Below are positions 17,147 to 24,817 of a stretch of 64,000 nt of DNA, one piece after another. Numbering within the stretch: the first letter of the stretch is position 1; every line of letters starts with the position of its first letter. The position numbers and the translations under genes are program-made. Under the pieces are notes generated by a model. The model had not been told where the DNA came from, ran no database searches, and saw nothing but the letters and a program-made list of their open reading frames with translations. Origin of the DNA: Thermus igniterrae ATCC 700962 (GTDB lineage: Bacteria > Deinococcota > Deinococci > Deinococcales > Thermaceae); NCBI RefSeq assembly GCF_000376265.1, contig NZ_AQWU01000063.1, positions 1 through 64,000 of the forward strand, read 5' to 3'.

Positions 17147-17542
17147 CTACTTGAAGCGTAGGTTCACCTTGAGGGCGTTGGCGCTGCTGTTATAGGTCTT
17201 GGCCCCGGTGGCGTAAATGGAGATGTCCGCGTTACCAGCCGCAGGGTCTGCGCTAGCGCAGGAAACCGTCACATTACCCGCCAGGGTTACCGAGCTAGAG
17301 CCGCTCCCGATGTTCACGCCCTCAAGCCCGTTGAGCACGTCGGCGCAGTAGTTGGGGTAGTCCTTGTTCTGAGCCACATAGATGGCATAGGCCGAGCGCA
17401 CCGAGCTGGCCGTGGCCTGAACCGCCGCATCCTTGGCGTCTCCGGAGAGGTCCACAAACCGCGGCACCGCGATGGCCACCAAGATGCCGATGATCACGAT
17501 TACGATGGCCAGCTCGATCAGGGTAAAACCTTTTGCCTTCAT
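17147..17542 (-). CDS. Major type IV pilin (PilA5-like)
   Basis: A 131-residue prepilin with a short leader MKAKG, then FTLIELAIVIVIIGILVAIAVP with Glu +5. The globular part (PRFVDLSGDAKDAAVQATASSVRSAYAIYVAQN) recalls, from memory, the narrow-pilus pilin PilA5 of T. thermophilus. Two cysteines (C66 and C95) can form a disulfide, and the C-terminal part is Ser/Thr/Asn-rich, suitable for O-glycosylation. It heads the operon, with its own promoter and the best ribosome-binding site of the region (AAAGGAGGG, spacing 5-6). ATG 17542 fits the usual leader length; the longer frame is not needed. Confidence 0.9.
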   Translation of the reverse strand: MKAKGFTLIELAIVIVIIGILVAIAVPRFVDLSGDAKDAAVQATASSVRSAYAIYVAQNKDYPNYCADVLNGLEGVNIGSGSSSVTLAGNVTVSCASADPAAGNADISIYATGAKTYNSSANALKVNLRFK

Positions 17543-17600
17543 CACTGCCCTCCTTTCACAGGCCCCAGCATGGGGGTGAGGTGTGAAAACGGTGTGAAAG
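17543..17600 (-). promoter_or_regulatory. Structured 5' leader of the pilin mRNA
   Basis: On the minus strand CTTTCACA (17600-17593) can pair with TGTGAAAG (17560-17553), which overlaps the start of the AAAGGAGGG ribosome-binding site. A second copy TTTCACACC (17588-17580) offers an alternative partner. An inner hairpin CCCCA-TGC-TGGGG lies at 17575-17563. Pairing would hide the ribosome-binding site. The two GGTGTGAAA copies on the plus strand are 11 bp apart and could instead be a protein-binding site. Confidence 0.45.
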
Positions 17601-17616
17601 CCAGAGCCTAGGGCCA

Positions 17617-17646
17617 AGGATACCCCGGGGCGGAGAAGGAGGCAAT
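17617..17646 (-). promoter_or_regulatory. Promoter of the pilus operon
   Basis: TTGCCT (17646-17641), an 18-bp spacer and TATCCT (17622-17617) form a good sigma-A promoter on the minus strand. Transcription would begin near 17610 and give a leader of about 70 nt. Confidence 0.6.
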
Positions 17647-17702
17647 AGGGGTTTTGTCCCCCGTTCACTGCCCTTTCATACCCCCCGTGCTAGCCTTGGG
17701 GC

Positions 17703-18836
17703 ATGCGAATACGGGCTCTGCCCCTCGCCCTCCTCCTCGCCGGCCTGGTGGGCCTAGGCCAGGGGGGGGAGCCCGTGGAGGCCCTTCTGGTCCTGCAGGA
17801 GGACGCCATTGAGGAGGGGCGCCTGGTGGCCTACACCGGGGTCCAGCGCTACCCCGTGGGCTCGGAAGCCGAACTCAAAGCCCTCCTAAGGAAGCTGGCC
17901 CGCCCACCCAGGCCCCCCCGGTTCATCCTGCAGGAGGGAAGGTGGCGGGGCGTGGAGAAGAAGGGCCTGAGCTTTGACGAGGGGGAGGCCCTGGCCGCCT
18001 ACCGGGAAGCCCTGGCCGCGGGCCGGCGAAGCTTCCGCCTGCCCGTGCGCTACACCCCTCCCAGGCCAAGCCTGCGGGAGCTCCACGCCCTGGGGGTGCG
18101 GGAGCACCTGGCCACGGGGGAGACGGACTTCCGGGGTTCCAGCCCCGCCCGCACCCACAACCTCCTCCTGGCCTCGAGCAAGCTGGATGGCCTCCTCATC
18201 CCCCCGGGCCCCTTCTCCTTCAACCGGGCCCTGGGCCCCGTCACCGAGGAGGAAGGGTACCGGGAGGCCTTTGTGATCGTGGGGGACCGGACCGAGCAGG
18301 GGATTGGCGGCGGGGTGTGCCAGGTGTCCACCACCCTGTTCCGCGCCTTCTTCTTCGCTGGGCTTCCCCTCCTGGAGCGCCACCCCCACAGCTACCAGGT
18401 GGCCTACTACAAGCCCACGGGCCTGGACGCCACGGTCATCGCCCCCTACCGGGACCTCCGGGTCCTGAACGACACCCCCGGGCACATCCTGGTGCAGCGC
18501 TCCGTGGTGGGCACCAAGCTCCGCTTCCACCTCTTCGGCACCAAGGACCGGGAGGTGCGGTGGGAAGGCCCCTTCATCTCCCAGCGCAAGCCCCCCCTGC
18601 CCACCCGGGAGATCCTGGACCCCTCCCTGCCCCCTGGGACCCGCAAGCAGATAGACTTCGCCGCCGAGGGAGCCAGGGTGGAGGTGCGCCGCACGGTGCG
18701 CTACGGGGACGGCCGGGTGCGGCAGGACAAGGTGGTGAGCGTCTACCGCCCCTGGGGAGCGGTGTACCTGGTGGGGCCTACCCCACCTGCAAAAGCACCG
18801 CCCGCTCCACGGGAAGGAGGCGGTGGGGTTCGCTGA
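17703..18836 (+). CDS. VanW family protein, exported
   Basis: A 377-residue protein with a signal peptide (residues 1-19, ALPLALLLAGLVGLGQG) and a VanW domain at about 130-280: TGETDFRGSSPARTHNLLLAS, FSFNRALGPV, GGGVCQVSTTLFRAFF, and HPHSYQVAYY. The C-terminal part (300-350) looks like a G5-type beta domain. VanW proteins are found near the cell wall; the VanW fold has been linked to peptidoglycan binding or modification, not directly to antibiotic resistance. It is divergent from the pilus operon. The 3' end overlaps the convergent small gene at 18778 by 59 bases. Confidence 0.85.
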   Translation: MRIRALPLALLLAGLVGLGQGGEPVEALLVLQEDAIEEGRLVAYTGVQRYPVGSEAELKALLRKLARPPRPPRFILQEGRWRGVEKKGLSFDEGEALAAYREALAAGRRSFRLPVRYTPPRPSLRELHALGVREHLATGETDFRGSSPARTHNLLLASSKLDGLLIPPGPFSFNRALGPVTEEEGYREAFVIVGDRTEQGIGGGVCQVSTTLFRAFFFAGLPLLERHPHSYQVAYYKPTGLDATVIAPYRDLRVLNDTPGHILVQRSVVGTKLRFHLFGTKDREVRWEGPFISQRKPPLPTREILDPSLPPGTRKQIDFAAEGARVEVRRTVRYGDGRVRQDKVVSVYRPWGAVYLVGPTPPAKAPPAPREGGGGVR

Positions 18837-19041
18837 TGCGGGCGGCCTCTCCCCGCCTGAGGTGCAGGTAGCGGCCCTGGGGGAGGTCTATGACCAGCTC
18901 GCCCTCGAGGAGCAGGTAGAACACCGCCTCCCCCGCACGCTCGGACTCCCCTTCCAGGGCGTAGGCCTGAACGGGCAGCCCCGGCACCTCCACCCGCCCC
19001 TCCCGGGCCAGGCGCAGGAGGTGGAGCTTGAAGCTCTCCAT
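18778..19041 (-). CDS. Small cupin-like hypothetical protein downstream of topA
   Basis: An 87-residue protein of all-beta look (FYLLLEGELVIDLPQGRYLHLRRGEAARI...HRLLPVERAVLLQVG), consistent with a single small cupin barrel, with one or two possible metal His residues. Its ATG overlaps the topA stop (ATGA, 19038-19041 region), so it is translated with topA. The overlap with the vanW end makes the reading less certain, but the coupled start and the cupin pattern support it. Function unknown. Confidence 0.65.
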   Translation of the reverse strand: MESFKLHLLRLAREGRVEVPGLPVQAYALEGESERAGEAVFYLLLEGELVIDLPQGRYLHLRRGEAARISEPHRLLPVERAVLLQVG

Positions 19042-21557
19042 CAGGACTTCACCACCTCCTTCTTGGCCCGCCCCTTGCGCATGCGCAGCTTGAAAATGGC
19101 CCGCTGGGCCAGGCGGGCGGCCCCTTCCCCGAGAGCCTCGCCCCGGGCCAGGGCCTCGGCCGCCTGGCGCTCCTCCGGGGTGAGCTCGCCCAGGAAGGGC
19201 AGAAGCTCGGGCCAGTCCTTGGGAAGTTTCGGGGAAGCCTTGGGGGCCCGTCCCCGGGCGGCCCTCCTCCCCTTCTCCTCCCGAGGGGCGGGCAGAAGCC
19301 TGGGGTCGTGGGCGGGGCAGGCGGGGTTGAGGCAGGCCCCCTCCCCCTTCCCCACCAGGGGCCAGCCGCACGCGGAGCAGGCCCTCTCCAACAGGGGATA
19401 GAAGGAGAGGAAATCGCAGGCGTTGTTCTCGCACTTGTAGTAGGGCTTGCCCCTTCGGCTCCGCTTCTCCAGCACCCGACCCCCACATTTGGGGCAGGGG
19501 TGGCCCGTGGCCTGGCCGTCGTCCCGGGTATAGCCGCACTCCGGGTAGCCCGAGCAGGCGATGAAGCTCCCATAGCGCCCCTCCTTGCGCACCAGGGGCC
19601 GGCCGCACTGGGGGCAGCTTTCCCCGATGGGCTCGGCCTCCTTCTTGCGCTCCAGGGGCTCGGTGTAGGTGCACTCCGGATAGCCCGTGCACCCCAGGAA
19701 CTGCCCGAAGCGGCTTACCTTGAGCTCCAGGGGCCGGCCGCACCGGGGGCAGGTCTTCTTGGGCACCTGGGCCAGCTCCCCCAAAAAGGGCTCATAGAAC
19801 TCCCACACCACCCTGGGCCAGGGAACCTTGCCCTCCTCCACCTCGTCCAGGCGGTCCTCCATGCGGGCGGTGAACTCGTAGGCCACCACCTGGGGGAAGC
19901 GCTCCCGCAGGTACCCGGTCACCTGGCGGCCCAAGGGGGTGGGGAGGAGGGTGCGCCCCTTGCGCTCCATGTAGCCCCGCTTCTCCAGGGTCTCCAGGGT
20001 GGGGGCGTAGGTGGAAGGGCGGCCGATGCCCAGCTCCTCCATGGTCTTCACCAGGGTGGCGTCGGTGTAGCGGGGCGGGGGCTCAGTGAAGTGCTCCTCG
20101 GGCCTTAACTCCAAAAGCCGGGCGTCGGCCCCCTGGGGCACAGCGGGCACGGGGGGCTCCTCCTCTTCCTCCCGCCCCCAGGCCCGAAGGTAGCCCTCAA
20201 ACTTGAGGACCGAGCCCGCGGCGCGGAAGGCGAAGCGGGGCCTTCCCCCCAGGTCTTCCAACAGCACCGTGGTCTGCTCGTAGAGGGCGTCGCGCATCTG
20301 GCTGGCCAAGAAGCGGCGCCAGATGAGGTCGTAAAGGCGGTACTCCTCCTCCGAGAGGTGGGGACGCACCCGCTCCGGGGTGCGCCTGGGGTCGGTGGGG
20401 CGGATGGCCTCGTGGGCGTCCTGCACCCCCTCCCTGCGGTTGCGGTAGACCCTGGGGGCCTCGGGAAGGTAGGCCTCCCCAAACACCTCGCGAATCACCT
20501 CCCGGGCCGAGGCCAAAGCCTCGGGGGAGACCCGCACCGAGTCCGTGCGCATGTAGGTGATGAGGCCCACGGTGCCCTCGGGCAGGTCCACGCCCTCGTA
20601 GAGGCGCTGGGCGATGCGCATGGTGCGGCTTGCCGTGTAGCCCAGCCGGCTGGAGGCCGCCTGCTGCAGGGTGGAGGTGGTGAAGGGAGGCGGGGGGGAT
20701 TTGCGCCGCTCCTTGGTTTCCACCTGGGCCACCCGGTAGGCCAGGGCCAGGGCCTCCTGGGCCAGGGCGCGGGCCTCCTCCTCCGTGGCCAGGTGAAGCC
20801 TCCCCTCCTTCTCCCCCTGGCCGGTCCAGAGCCTTCTTCCCTCCGCCTGGTAAAGCTGGGCGGAAAGGGGCTGGCCGGCCACCTGGAAGCGGGCCTCGAG
20901 GGTCCAGTAGGCCTCCTGCTGGAAGGCCTCAATCTCCTCCTCCCGCTCCACCAGAAGCCTCAGGGCCACGCTCTGCACCCTTCCGGCGGAAAGGGCCCGC
21001 TTGCGGAACTCCAGGGAGAGAAGCGGGGAAAGGTTGTAGCCCAGAAGCCGGTCCAGCACCCGGCGGGCCTGCTGGGCGTCCACCAGGTTCTGGTCAATGG
21101 GCCTGGGAGCCTCCACCGCCTTCTGCACCACCTTGGGGGTGATCTCGTGGAACTCCACGCGGATGGGCTCCCGGGGGTCCCGCCCCAGAAGCCGGGCCAC
21201 GTGCCAGCCGATGGCCTCTCCCTCCCGGTCGGGGTCGGTGGCGACGAGAAGGCGCTTACCTTCTGCGGCGCGGCGCAGTTCCTCCACCACCGGCTTCTTC
21301 TCCTTTTTCACCTCGTAGGTGGGAGCAAAGTCCTTGGCCACATCCACCCCCAGCTCCCGCTCCGGGAGGTCGGCCACGTGGCCCAGGCTCGCCCGCACCT
21401 CGTAGCCCGGGCCCAGCATCTTCTGGATGCTTTTGGCCTTGGCCGGGGACTCCACCACCACCAAGGTGGTGGCCCCACCTCGGGCTTCCGGGGCACGGGA
21501 GCGCCCAGCCGAGGCTTTGGCGCCAGGCCCTTGGCGTTTGCCCTTTTTCGCCGGCAT
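19041..21557 (-). CDS. topA: DNA topoisomerase I
   Basis: A type IA topoisomerase of 838 residues that relaxes negative supercoils. The TOPRIM domain begins TTLVVVESPAKAKSIQKMLG (about 30-50), TDPDREGEAIGWH follows, and the catalytic Tyr lies in GLITYMRTDS (about 335). The C-terminus has two canonical four-Cys zinc fingers (CPRCGRPL...CTGYPEC; CPQCGRPL...CSGYPEC), a third CPKC...C...C finger and a CSAC...C...C unit, then a basic tail. Residues 1-27 are Lys/Arg-rich. The promoter at 21565-21594 implies a leaderless mRNA from ATG 21557. Confidence 0.97.
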   Translation of the reverse strand: MPAKKGKRQGPGAKASAGRSRAPEARGGATTLVVVESPAKAKSIQKMLGPGYEVRASLGHVADLPERELGVDVAKDFAPTYEVKKEKKPVVEELRRAAEGKRLLVATDPDREGEAIGWHVARLLGRDPREPIRVEFHEITPKVVQKAVEAPRPIDQNLVDAQQARRVLDRLLGYNLSPLLSLEFRKRALSAGRVQSVALRLLVEREEEIEAFQQEAYWTLEARFQVAGQPLSAQLYQAEGRRLWTGQGEKEGRLHLATEEEARALAQEALALAYRVAQVETKERRKSPPPPFTTSTLQQAASSRLGYTASRTMRIAQRLYEGVDLPEGTVGLITYMRTDSVRVSPEALASAREVIREVFGEAYLPEAPRVYRNRREGVQDAHEAIRPTDPRRTPERVRPHLSEEEYRLYDLIWRRFLASQMRDALYEQTTVLLEDLGGRPRFAFRAAGSVLKFEGYLRAWGREEEEEPPVPAVPQGADARLLELRPEEHFTEPPPRYTDATLVKTMEELGIGRPSTYAPTLETLEKRGYMERKGRTLLPTPLGRQVTGYLRERFPQVVAYEFTARMEDRLDEVEEGKVPWPRVVWEFYEPFLGELAQVPKKTCPRCGRPLELKVSRFGQFLGCTGYPECTYTEPLERKKEAEPIGESCPQCGRPLVRKEGRYGSFIACSGYPECGYTRDDGQATGHPCPKCGGRVLEKRSRRGKPYYKCENNACDFLSFYPLLERACSACGWPLVGKGEGACLNPACPAHDPRLLPAPREEKGRRAARGRAPKASPKLPKDWPELLPFLGELTPEERQAAEALARGEALGEGAARLAQRAIFKLRMRKGRAKKEVVKS

Positions 21558-21564
21558 CGCCCCC

Positions 21565-21594
21565 TATTTAGGGGGGTTAAGGGCCGGTTGTCAA
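21565..21594 (-). promoter_or_regulatory. topA promoter
   Basis: Perfect TTGACA (21594-21589), 18-bp spacer and TAAATA (21570-21565) on the minus strand, 7 bases before ATG 21557. Confidence 0.7.
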
Positions 21595-21630
21595 GAGCAA
21601 GGATTAGGAGGCCCAGAAGAAAAACCCAGT

Positions 21631-22941
21631 TCAGCCCTTCACGTCCGCCCCCGGGTAGCTCCGGGGCAGGAGCCTGCGCTCCCAGGCCGCCTTGAGGAGT
21701 TCCTCGCGGAAGTCCGGGTGGGCGATCTGGATGAGGGCCAGGGCCCTCTCCCGCAAGGAGCGGCCAAAGAGCTCGGCCACGCCCCACTCCGTGACCACGT
21801 AGTGCACATCGGCCCGGGTGGTGACCACCCCCGCCCCCGGCTTCAGGTAGGGGACGATGCGGCTATGGCCCTTGGCCGTGGAGGGCAGGGCGATGATGGG
21901 CTTACCCCCCTCGCTCCTGGCCGCCCCGCGGATGAAGTCCAGCTGGCCGCCAAAGCCCGAGTAGATGCGGGTGCCGATGGAGTCCGCCACCACCTGGCCG
22001 GTGAGGTCCACCTCTATGGCGGAGTTGATGGCCACCATCTTGCGGTTCTGGGCCACCACGAAGGGGTCGTTCACGTAGTCCGCGGGGTGGAGTTCAAAGA
22101 GGGGGTTGTCGTGGACAAAACGGTAGAGGCGCTCCGAGCCCAGGACGAAGGTGCCAATAACCTTGCCGGGGTGCAGGGTCTTTTTGGCCCCGGTGATGAG
22201 CCCCTTCTCAAAGGCCTCCAGGACCCCATCGGAGATCATCTCCGTGTGCACCCCCAGGTCCCGGCGGCCCTCGAGGCTGGCCAAGACCGCATCGGGAATG
22301 GCCCCGATGCCCATCTGCAGGGTGGCCCCGTCCTCAATGAGGCCGGCCACGTGCTGGCCAATGCGCCGCTCCACCTCGCCAAACCCCTCCCGCCTCAGTT
22401 CGGGCAGGGGCCAGTCCATCTCCACAATGGCGGTGAAGCGGGAGACGTGGACGAAGGTGTCCCCCAGGGTGCGGGGCATCCGGGGGTTCACCATGGCGAT
22501 CACCATGGGGGCGGCCTCGAGGGCCGCCTTGGTGGCGATCACCTCCACCCCCAAGGAGCAGAAGCCGTGCTCGTCCGGGGGAGAGACCTGCACGATGGCC
22601 GCGTCCAGGGGAAGGACCCGGCGCTTGAAGAGCCAGGGCACCTGGTGGAGCATGATGGGCACGTAGTCCGCCCGGCCCTGGTTCACCGACTCCCGGTCGG
22701 CAGGGCCCACGAAGAGGGAGCGCCGCCTGAAGTGCCCCTCCATCTCGGGGGCGGCAAAGGGGTCCTCCCCCATCTGGAGAAGGTGGATGAGCTCCACACC
22801 CTGGAGCTCGTCCTTGCGGGCAGCCAGGGCCTTGAGGATGGGGGTGGGGGTGGCGGCGTTGCCGGAAACAAAGACCCGCATCCCAGAACGGATCAGGGTG
22901 ACGGCGTCCTCAGGGGAGGTCAGCTTCTTGCGGTAGCTCAT
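21631..22941 (-). CDS. Acetyl-CoA hydrolase/CoA-transferase family protein
   Basis: A 436-residue class I CoA-transferase of the acetyl-CoA hydrolase / 4-hydroxybutyrate CoA-transferase group. The catalytic Glu is in LGVHTEMISDG (about residue 240), and the oxyanion glycine loop region GFGGQLDFIRGAARSEGG (about 335) is intact. It could move CoA between acetate and another short acid, or hydrolyse acyl-CoA. It is translationally coupled to the upstream alanine-dehydrogenase-like gene (ATGA, 22938-22941), suggesting a shared amino-acid or organic-acid catabolic step. The acid substrate cannot be predicted. Confidence 0.85.
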   Translation of the reverse strand: MSYRKKLTSPEDAVTLIRSGMRVFVSGNAATPTPILKALAARKDELQGVELIHLLQMGEDPFAAPEMEGHFRRRSLFVGPADRESVNQGRADYVPIMLHQVPWLFKRRVLPLDAAIVQVSPPDEHGFCSLGVEVIATKAALEAAPMVIAMVNPRMPRTLGDTFVHVSRFTAIVEMDWPLPELRREGFGEVERRIGQHVAGLIEDGATLQMGIGAIPDAVLASLEGRRDLGVHTEMISDGVLEAFEKGLITGAKKTLHPGKVIGTFVLGSERLYRFVHDNPLFELHPADYVNDPFVVAQNRKMVAINSAIEVDLTGQVVADSIGTRIYSGFGGQLDFIRGAARSEGGKPIIALPSTAKGHSRIVPYLKPGAGVVTTRADVHYVVTEWGVAELFGRSLRERALALIQIAHPDFREELLKAAWERRLLPRSYPGADVKG

Positions 22942-23999
22942 TCTAGGTGGCCTCCTTTCTGGCCCAGGAGGAGGTAGGCCCCCTGGCGGAGCTCCGGCAC
23001 CTCCAAGGGGTCTTCCTCCATCCGGAGCAGGAAGGGCAGAAGGGTGGCGGTGAGGGCGTGGCTGGCGGTGCGGGGCACCAGGGCGGGCACGTTGGGCAGG
23101 CAGAAGTGGGTGATGCCCAGCTCCTGGTAGACCCCCGGGCGGCTGGTCTCCGCAATCCCCCCCTGGTCAATGGCGAAGTCCAGGAGCACCGAGCCCGGGC
23201 GCATGCGGGCCAGGAGGGCGCGGCTTAGGAGCACGGGGGTGCGCTCCCCGGGCACCGCCACCGCCCCCACCAGCACATCGGCGAAGGCCACGTACCGCTC
23301 CAGCCGGGACCCGGTGATGAGGGCGGTCACCGCCCCCCTGGCCTCGTGGGCGGCCTCCTCCAGGGCAGAAAGCTCCTTGTCCAACAGGTAAACCGAGGCC
23401 CCCGCCCCCAAAAAGGCCCGGGCCGCCGCCCGGCCCAGGACCCCGGCCCCCAGGATGACCACGTCCGCCGGGGGGATGCCGGGAAGGCCGGGGAGGAGCA
23501 CCCCGGGTCCCATGGGGGCCTCGAGGAGACGGCCGGCCACCTGGGGGGCCAGGCGGCCCGCGATCTCGCTCATGGCCTTGAGCACCGGCCGCTTCCCCTC
23601 CGCCCCCACCAGCTCGTAGCCGATGGCGGAAAGGCCCTTTGCCGCCATGGCCTCCACCAGGCCGGACTCGGCCACGGCCAGGTGCATGAAGGCCATCACC
23701 GTGGCCCCGGGGCGGAGCAGGGCCACCTCCTCCAGGGTGGGCCTCCCCACCTTGAGCACCACCTCGCCCCGGCCAAAGGCCTCCTCCCGGCTCACCAGCC
23801 GGGCCCCGGCCTCCTCGTAGGCGGCATCGGGGAAGCCCGCACGCTCCCCTGCCCCCCGCTCCACGTAGACCCGGTGGCCCCGGGCCACCAGCTCCCGCAC
23901 CCCCTGAGGGGTCAGGGCCACCCGCCCCTCGCGCACCTCCTCCCCAAAGGGAGGGGAGGTTTTCAGCGTGGCCTGCTCCTTGGGTAGGCCGAAATCCAT
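22938..23999 (-). CDS. Alanine dehydrogenase / PNT-alpha family protein
   Basis: A 353-residue AlaDH/PNT protein. Family residues are present: Arg in GRVALTP, Lys in VVLKVGRP, His in MAFMHLA, Rossmann GxGVxG as LGAGVLG, DFAIDQGGIAETS, and LPNVPALVPRTASHAL. The N-terminus differs from usual alanine dehydrogenases: about a dozen residues (ATLKTSPPFGEE) are inserted between GLPKE and RVALTP. It is therefore likely a paralog of the standard Thermus enzyme and may act on another amino acid. ATG 23999 follows GGAGGTGG; GTG 24005 is too close to it. Coupled to the CoA-transferase gene. Confidence 0.75.
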   Translation of the reverse strand: MDFGLPKEQATLKTSPPFGEEVREGRVALTPQGVRELVARGHRVYVERGAGERAGFPDAAYEEAGARLVSREEAFGRGEVVLKVGRPTLEEVALLRPGATVMAFMHLAVAESGLVEAMAAKGLSAIGYELVGAEGKRPVLKAMSEIAGRLAPQVAGRLLEAPMGPGVLLPGLPGIPPADVVILGAGVLGRAAARAFLGAGASVYLLDKELSALEEAAHEARGAVTALITGSRLERYVAFADVLVGAVAVPGERTPVLLSRALLARMRPGSVLLDFAIDQGGIAETSRPGVYQELGITHFCLPNVPALVPRTASHALTATLLPFLLRMEEDPLEVPELRQGAYLLLGQKGGHLE

Positions 24000-24025
24000 A
24001 CCCACCTCCTCGCCTCTGAGCTTAA

Positions 24026-24041
24026 GGCCCCCTAAGGGGCC
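24026..24041. promoter_or_regulatory. Inverted repeat between divergent genes
   Basis: GGCCCC-CTAA-GGGGCC sits between the alanine-dehydrogenase-like gene and the DUF456 gene. It has no T-tract on either side. It may be an operator or a leader hairpin. Confidence 0.35.
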
Positions 24042-24075
24042 GGATGTCCCTTTCCCTTCTCACCCGCGCCTCCCC

Positions 24076-24081
24076 TAGGCT
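24076..24081 (+). promoter_or_regulatory. -10 box of the DUF456 gene
   Basis: TAGGCT, 7 bases before ATG 24089, fits a leaderless start. The spacer also contains GGAGGG. Confidence 0.45.
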
Positions 24082-24088
24082 GGAGGGC

Positions 24089-24565
24089 ATGGAAGCCTTG
24101 GCGGACTGGCTCTTCGTGGCCCTGTGGCTGGCCGGGGTGGTCCTCACCCTGGTGCCCTTCGTCCCCGCCACCCTCGTGGTGCTCCTGGCGGCCTTCCTGC
24201 ACGAGCTCCTGTTGGGCTTCCGGGAGCTCTCCGTGGGGCTTTGGCTGGCCCTGGGGGTCCTGGCCCTCCTAGCCATGACCCTGGACAACGTGGCCGCCCT
24301 CCTGGGGGCCCGGCGCTACGGGGCCAGCCGGGCTGGCCTCTGGGGGGCCTTCCTAGGGGGTCTTTTGGGCCTCTTCCTGGGGGTGGTGGGGGTCCTGGTC
24401 CTGCCCTTCCTCCTGGCCTGGCTCCTGGAGTACCTCTCCGGCCGCAGGCCCGAGGAGGCCCTGCGAGCGGCCTGGGGCACCCTGGTGGGCCTCATGGGGG
24501 GAGTGGTGGCCAAGGTAATCCTCCACGTGGCCATGGGCCTTTTGGTCCTGCAGGCCATCTTCTAA
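24089..24565 (+). CDS. DUF456 family membrane protein
   Basis: A 158-residue protein with four to five hydrophobic helices separated by glycine-rich turns, for example GLWGAFLGGLLGLFLGVVGVL, the hallmark of DUF456. The N-terminal helix ends in VPATLVVLLAAFLHE. The function of the family is unknown. ATG 24089 is chosen because a TAGGCT box lies 7 bases upstream and the extra 15 residues of the longer frame are not hydrophobic. A glutaredoxin gene follows 15 bases later with its own -10 box. Confidence 0.8.
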   Translation: MEALADWLFVALWLAGVVLTLVPFVPATLVVLLAAFLHELLLGFRELSVGLWLALGVLALLAMTLDNVAALLGARRYGASRAGLWGAFLGGLLGLFLGVVGVLVLPFLLAWLLEYLSGRRPEEALRAAWGTLVGLMGGVVAKVILHVAMGLLVLQAIF

Positions 24566-24567
24566 AG

Positions 24568-24573
24568 TATGCT
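24568..24573 (+). promoter_or_regulatory. -10 box of the glutaredoxin gene
   Basis: TATGCT lies 7 bases before ATG 24581, fitting a leaderless mRNA that may continue into lgt. Confidence 0.55.
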
Positions 24574-24580
24574 CATCCCC

Positions 24581-24817
24581 ATGGAGCTCGTCCTCGTCAC
24601 CCGTGAGGGGTGCGGCCTCTGCGAGCGGGCGGAAAGGGCCCTTTGGAGCCTGGCAGTGCCCTACGTGCGCCGGGAGGTGGACCGGGAAGCGGAGCTCGCC
24701 CCCTATGCCTGGCGGGTACCCGTCCTCCTCCTGGGGGAGGAGGTCCTCCTGGAAGGAGCCTTTGCCGAAGCGGAGCTTCTTGCCCTCATGGAGGGCTTAC
24801 TGGGAGGTAACGCATGA
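24581..24817 (+). CDS. Glutaredoxin-like protein
   Basis: A 78-residue thioredoxin-fold protein with active site CGLC near residue 11 and the cis-Pro region [13 protein letters not shown], as in the glutaredoxin family DUF836. It would reduce or exchange disulfides in the cytoplasm. ATG 24581 is preferred over 24569 because TATGCT precedes it by 7 bases. The stop overlaps the lgt start (ATGA), so both are cotranscribed, although no functional link is known. Confidence 0.8.
   Translation: MELVLVTREGCGLCERAERALWSLAVPYVRREVDREAELAPYAWRVPVLLLGEEVLLEGAFAEAELLALMEGLLGGNA

Noticed and set aside
17703-18836. Vancomycin resistance locus
   Set aside because: Only a VanW-domain protein is present; no vanA, vanH, vanX or regulators. 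VanW alone does not indicate resistance.
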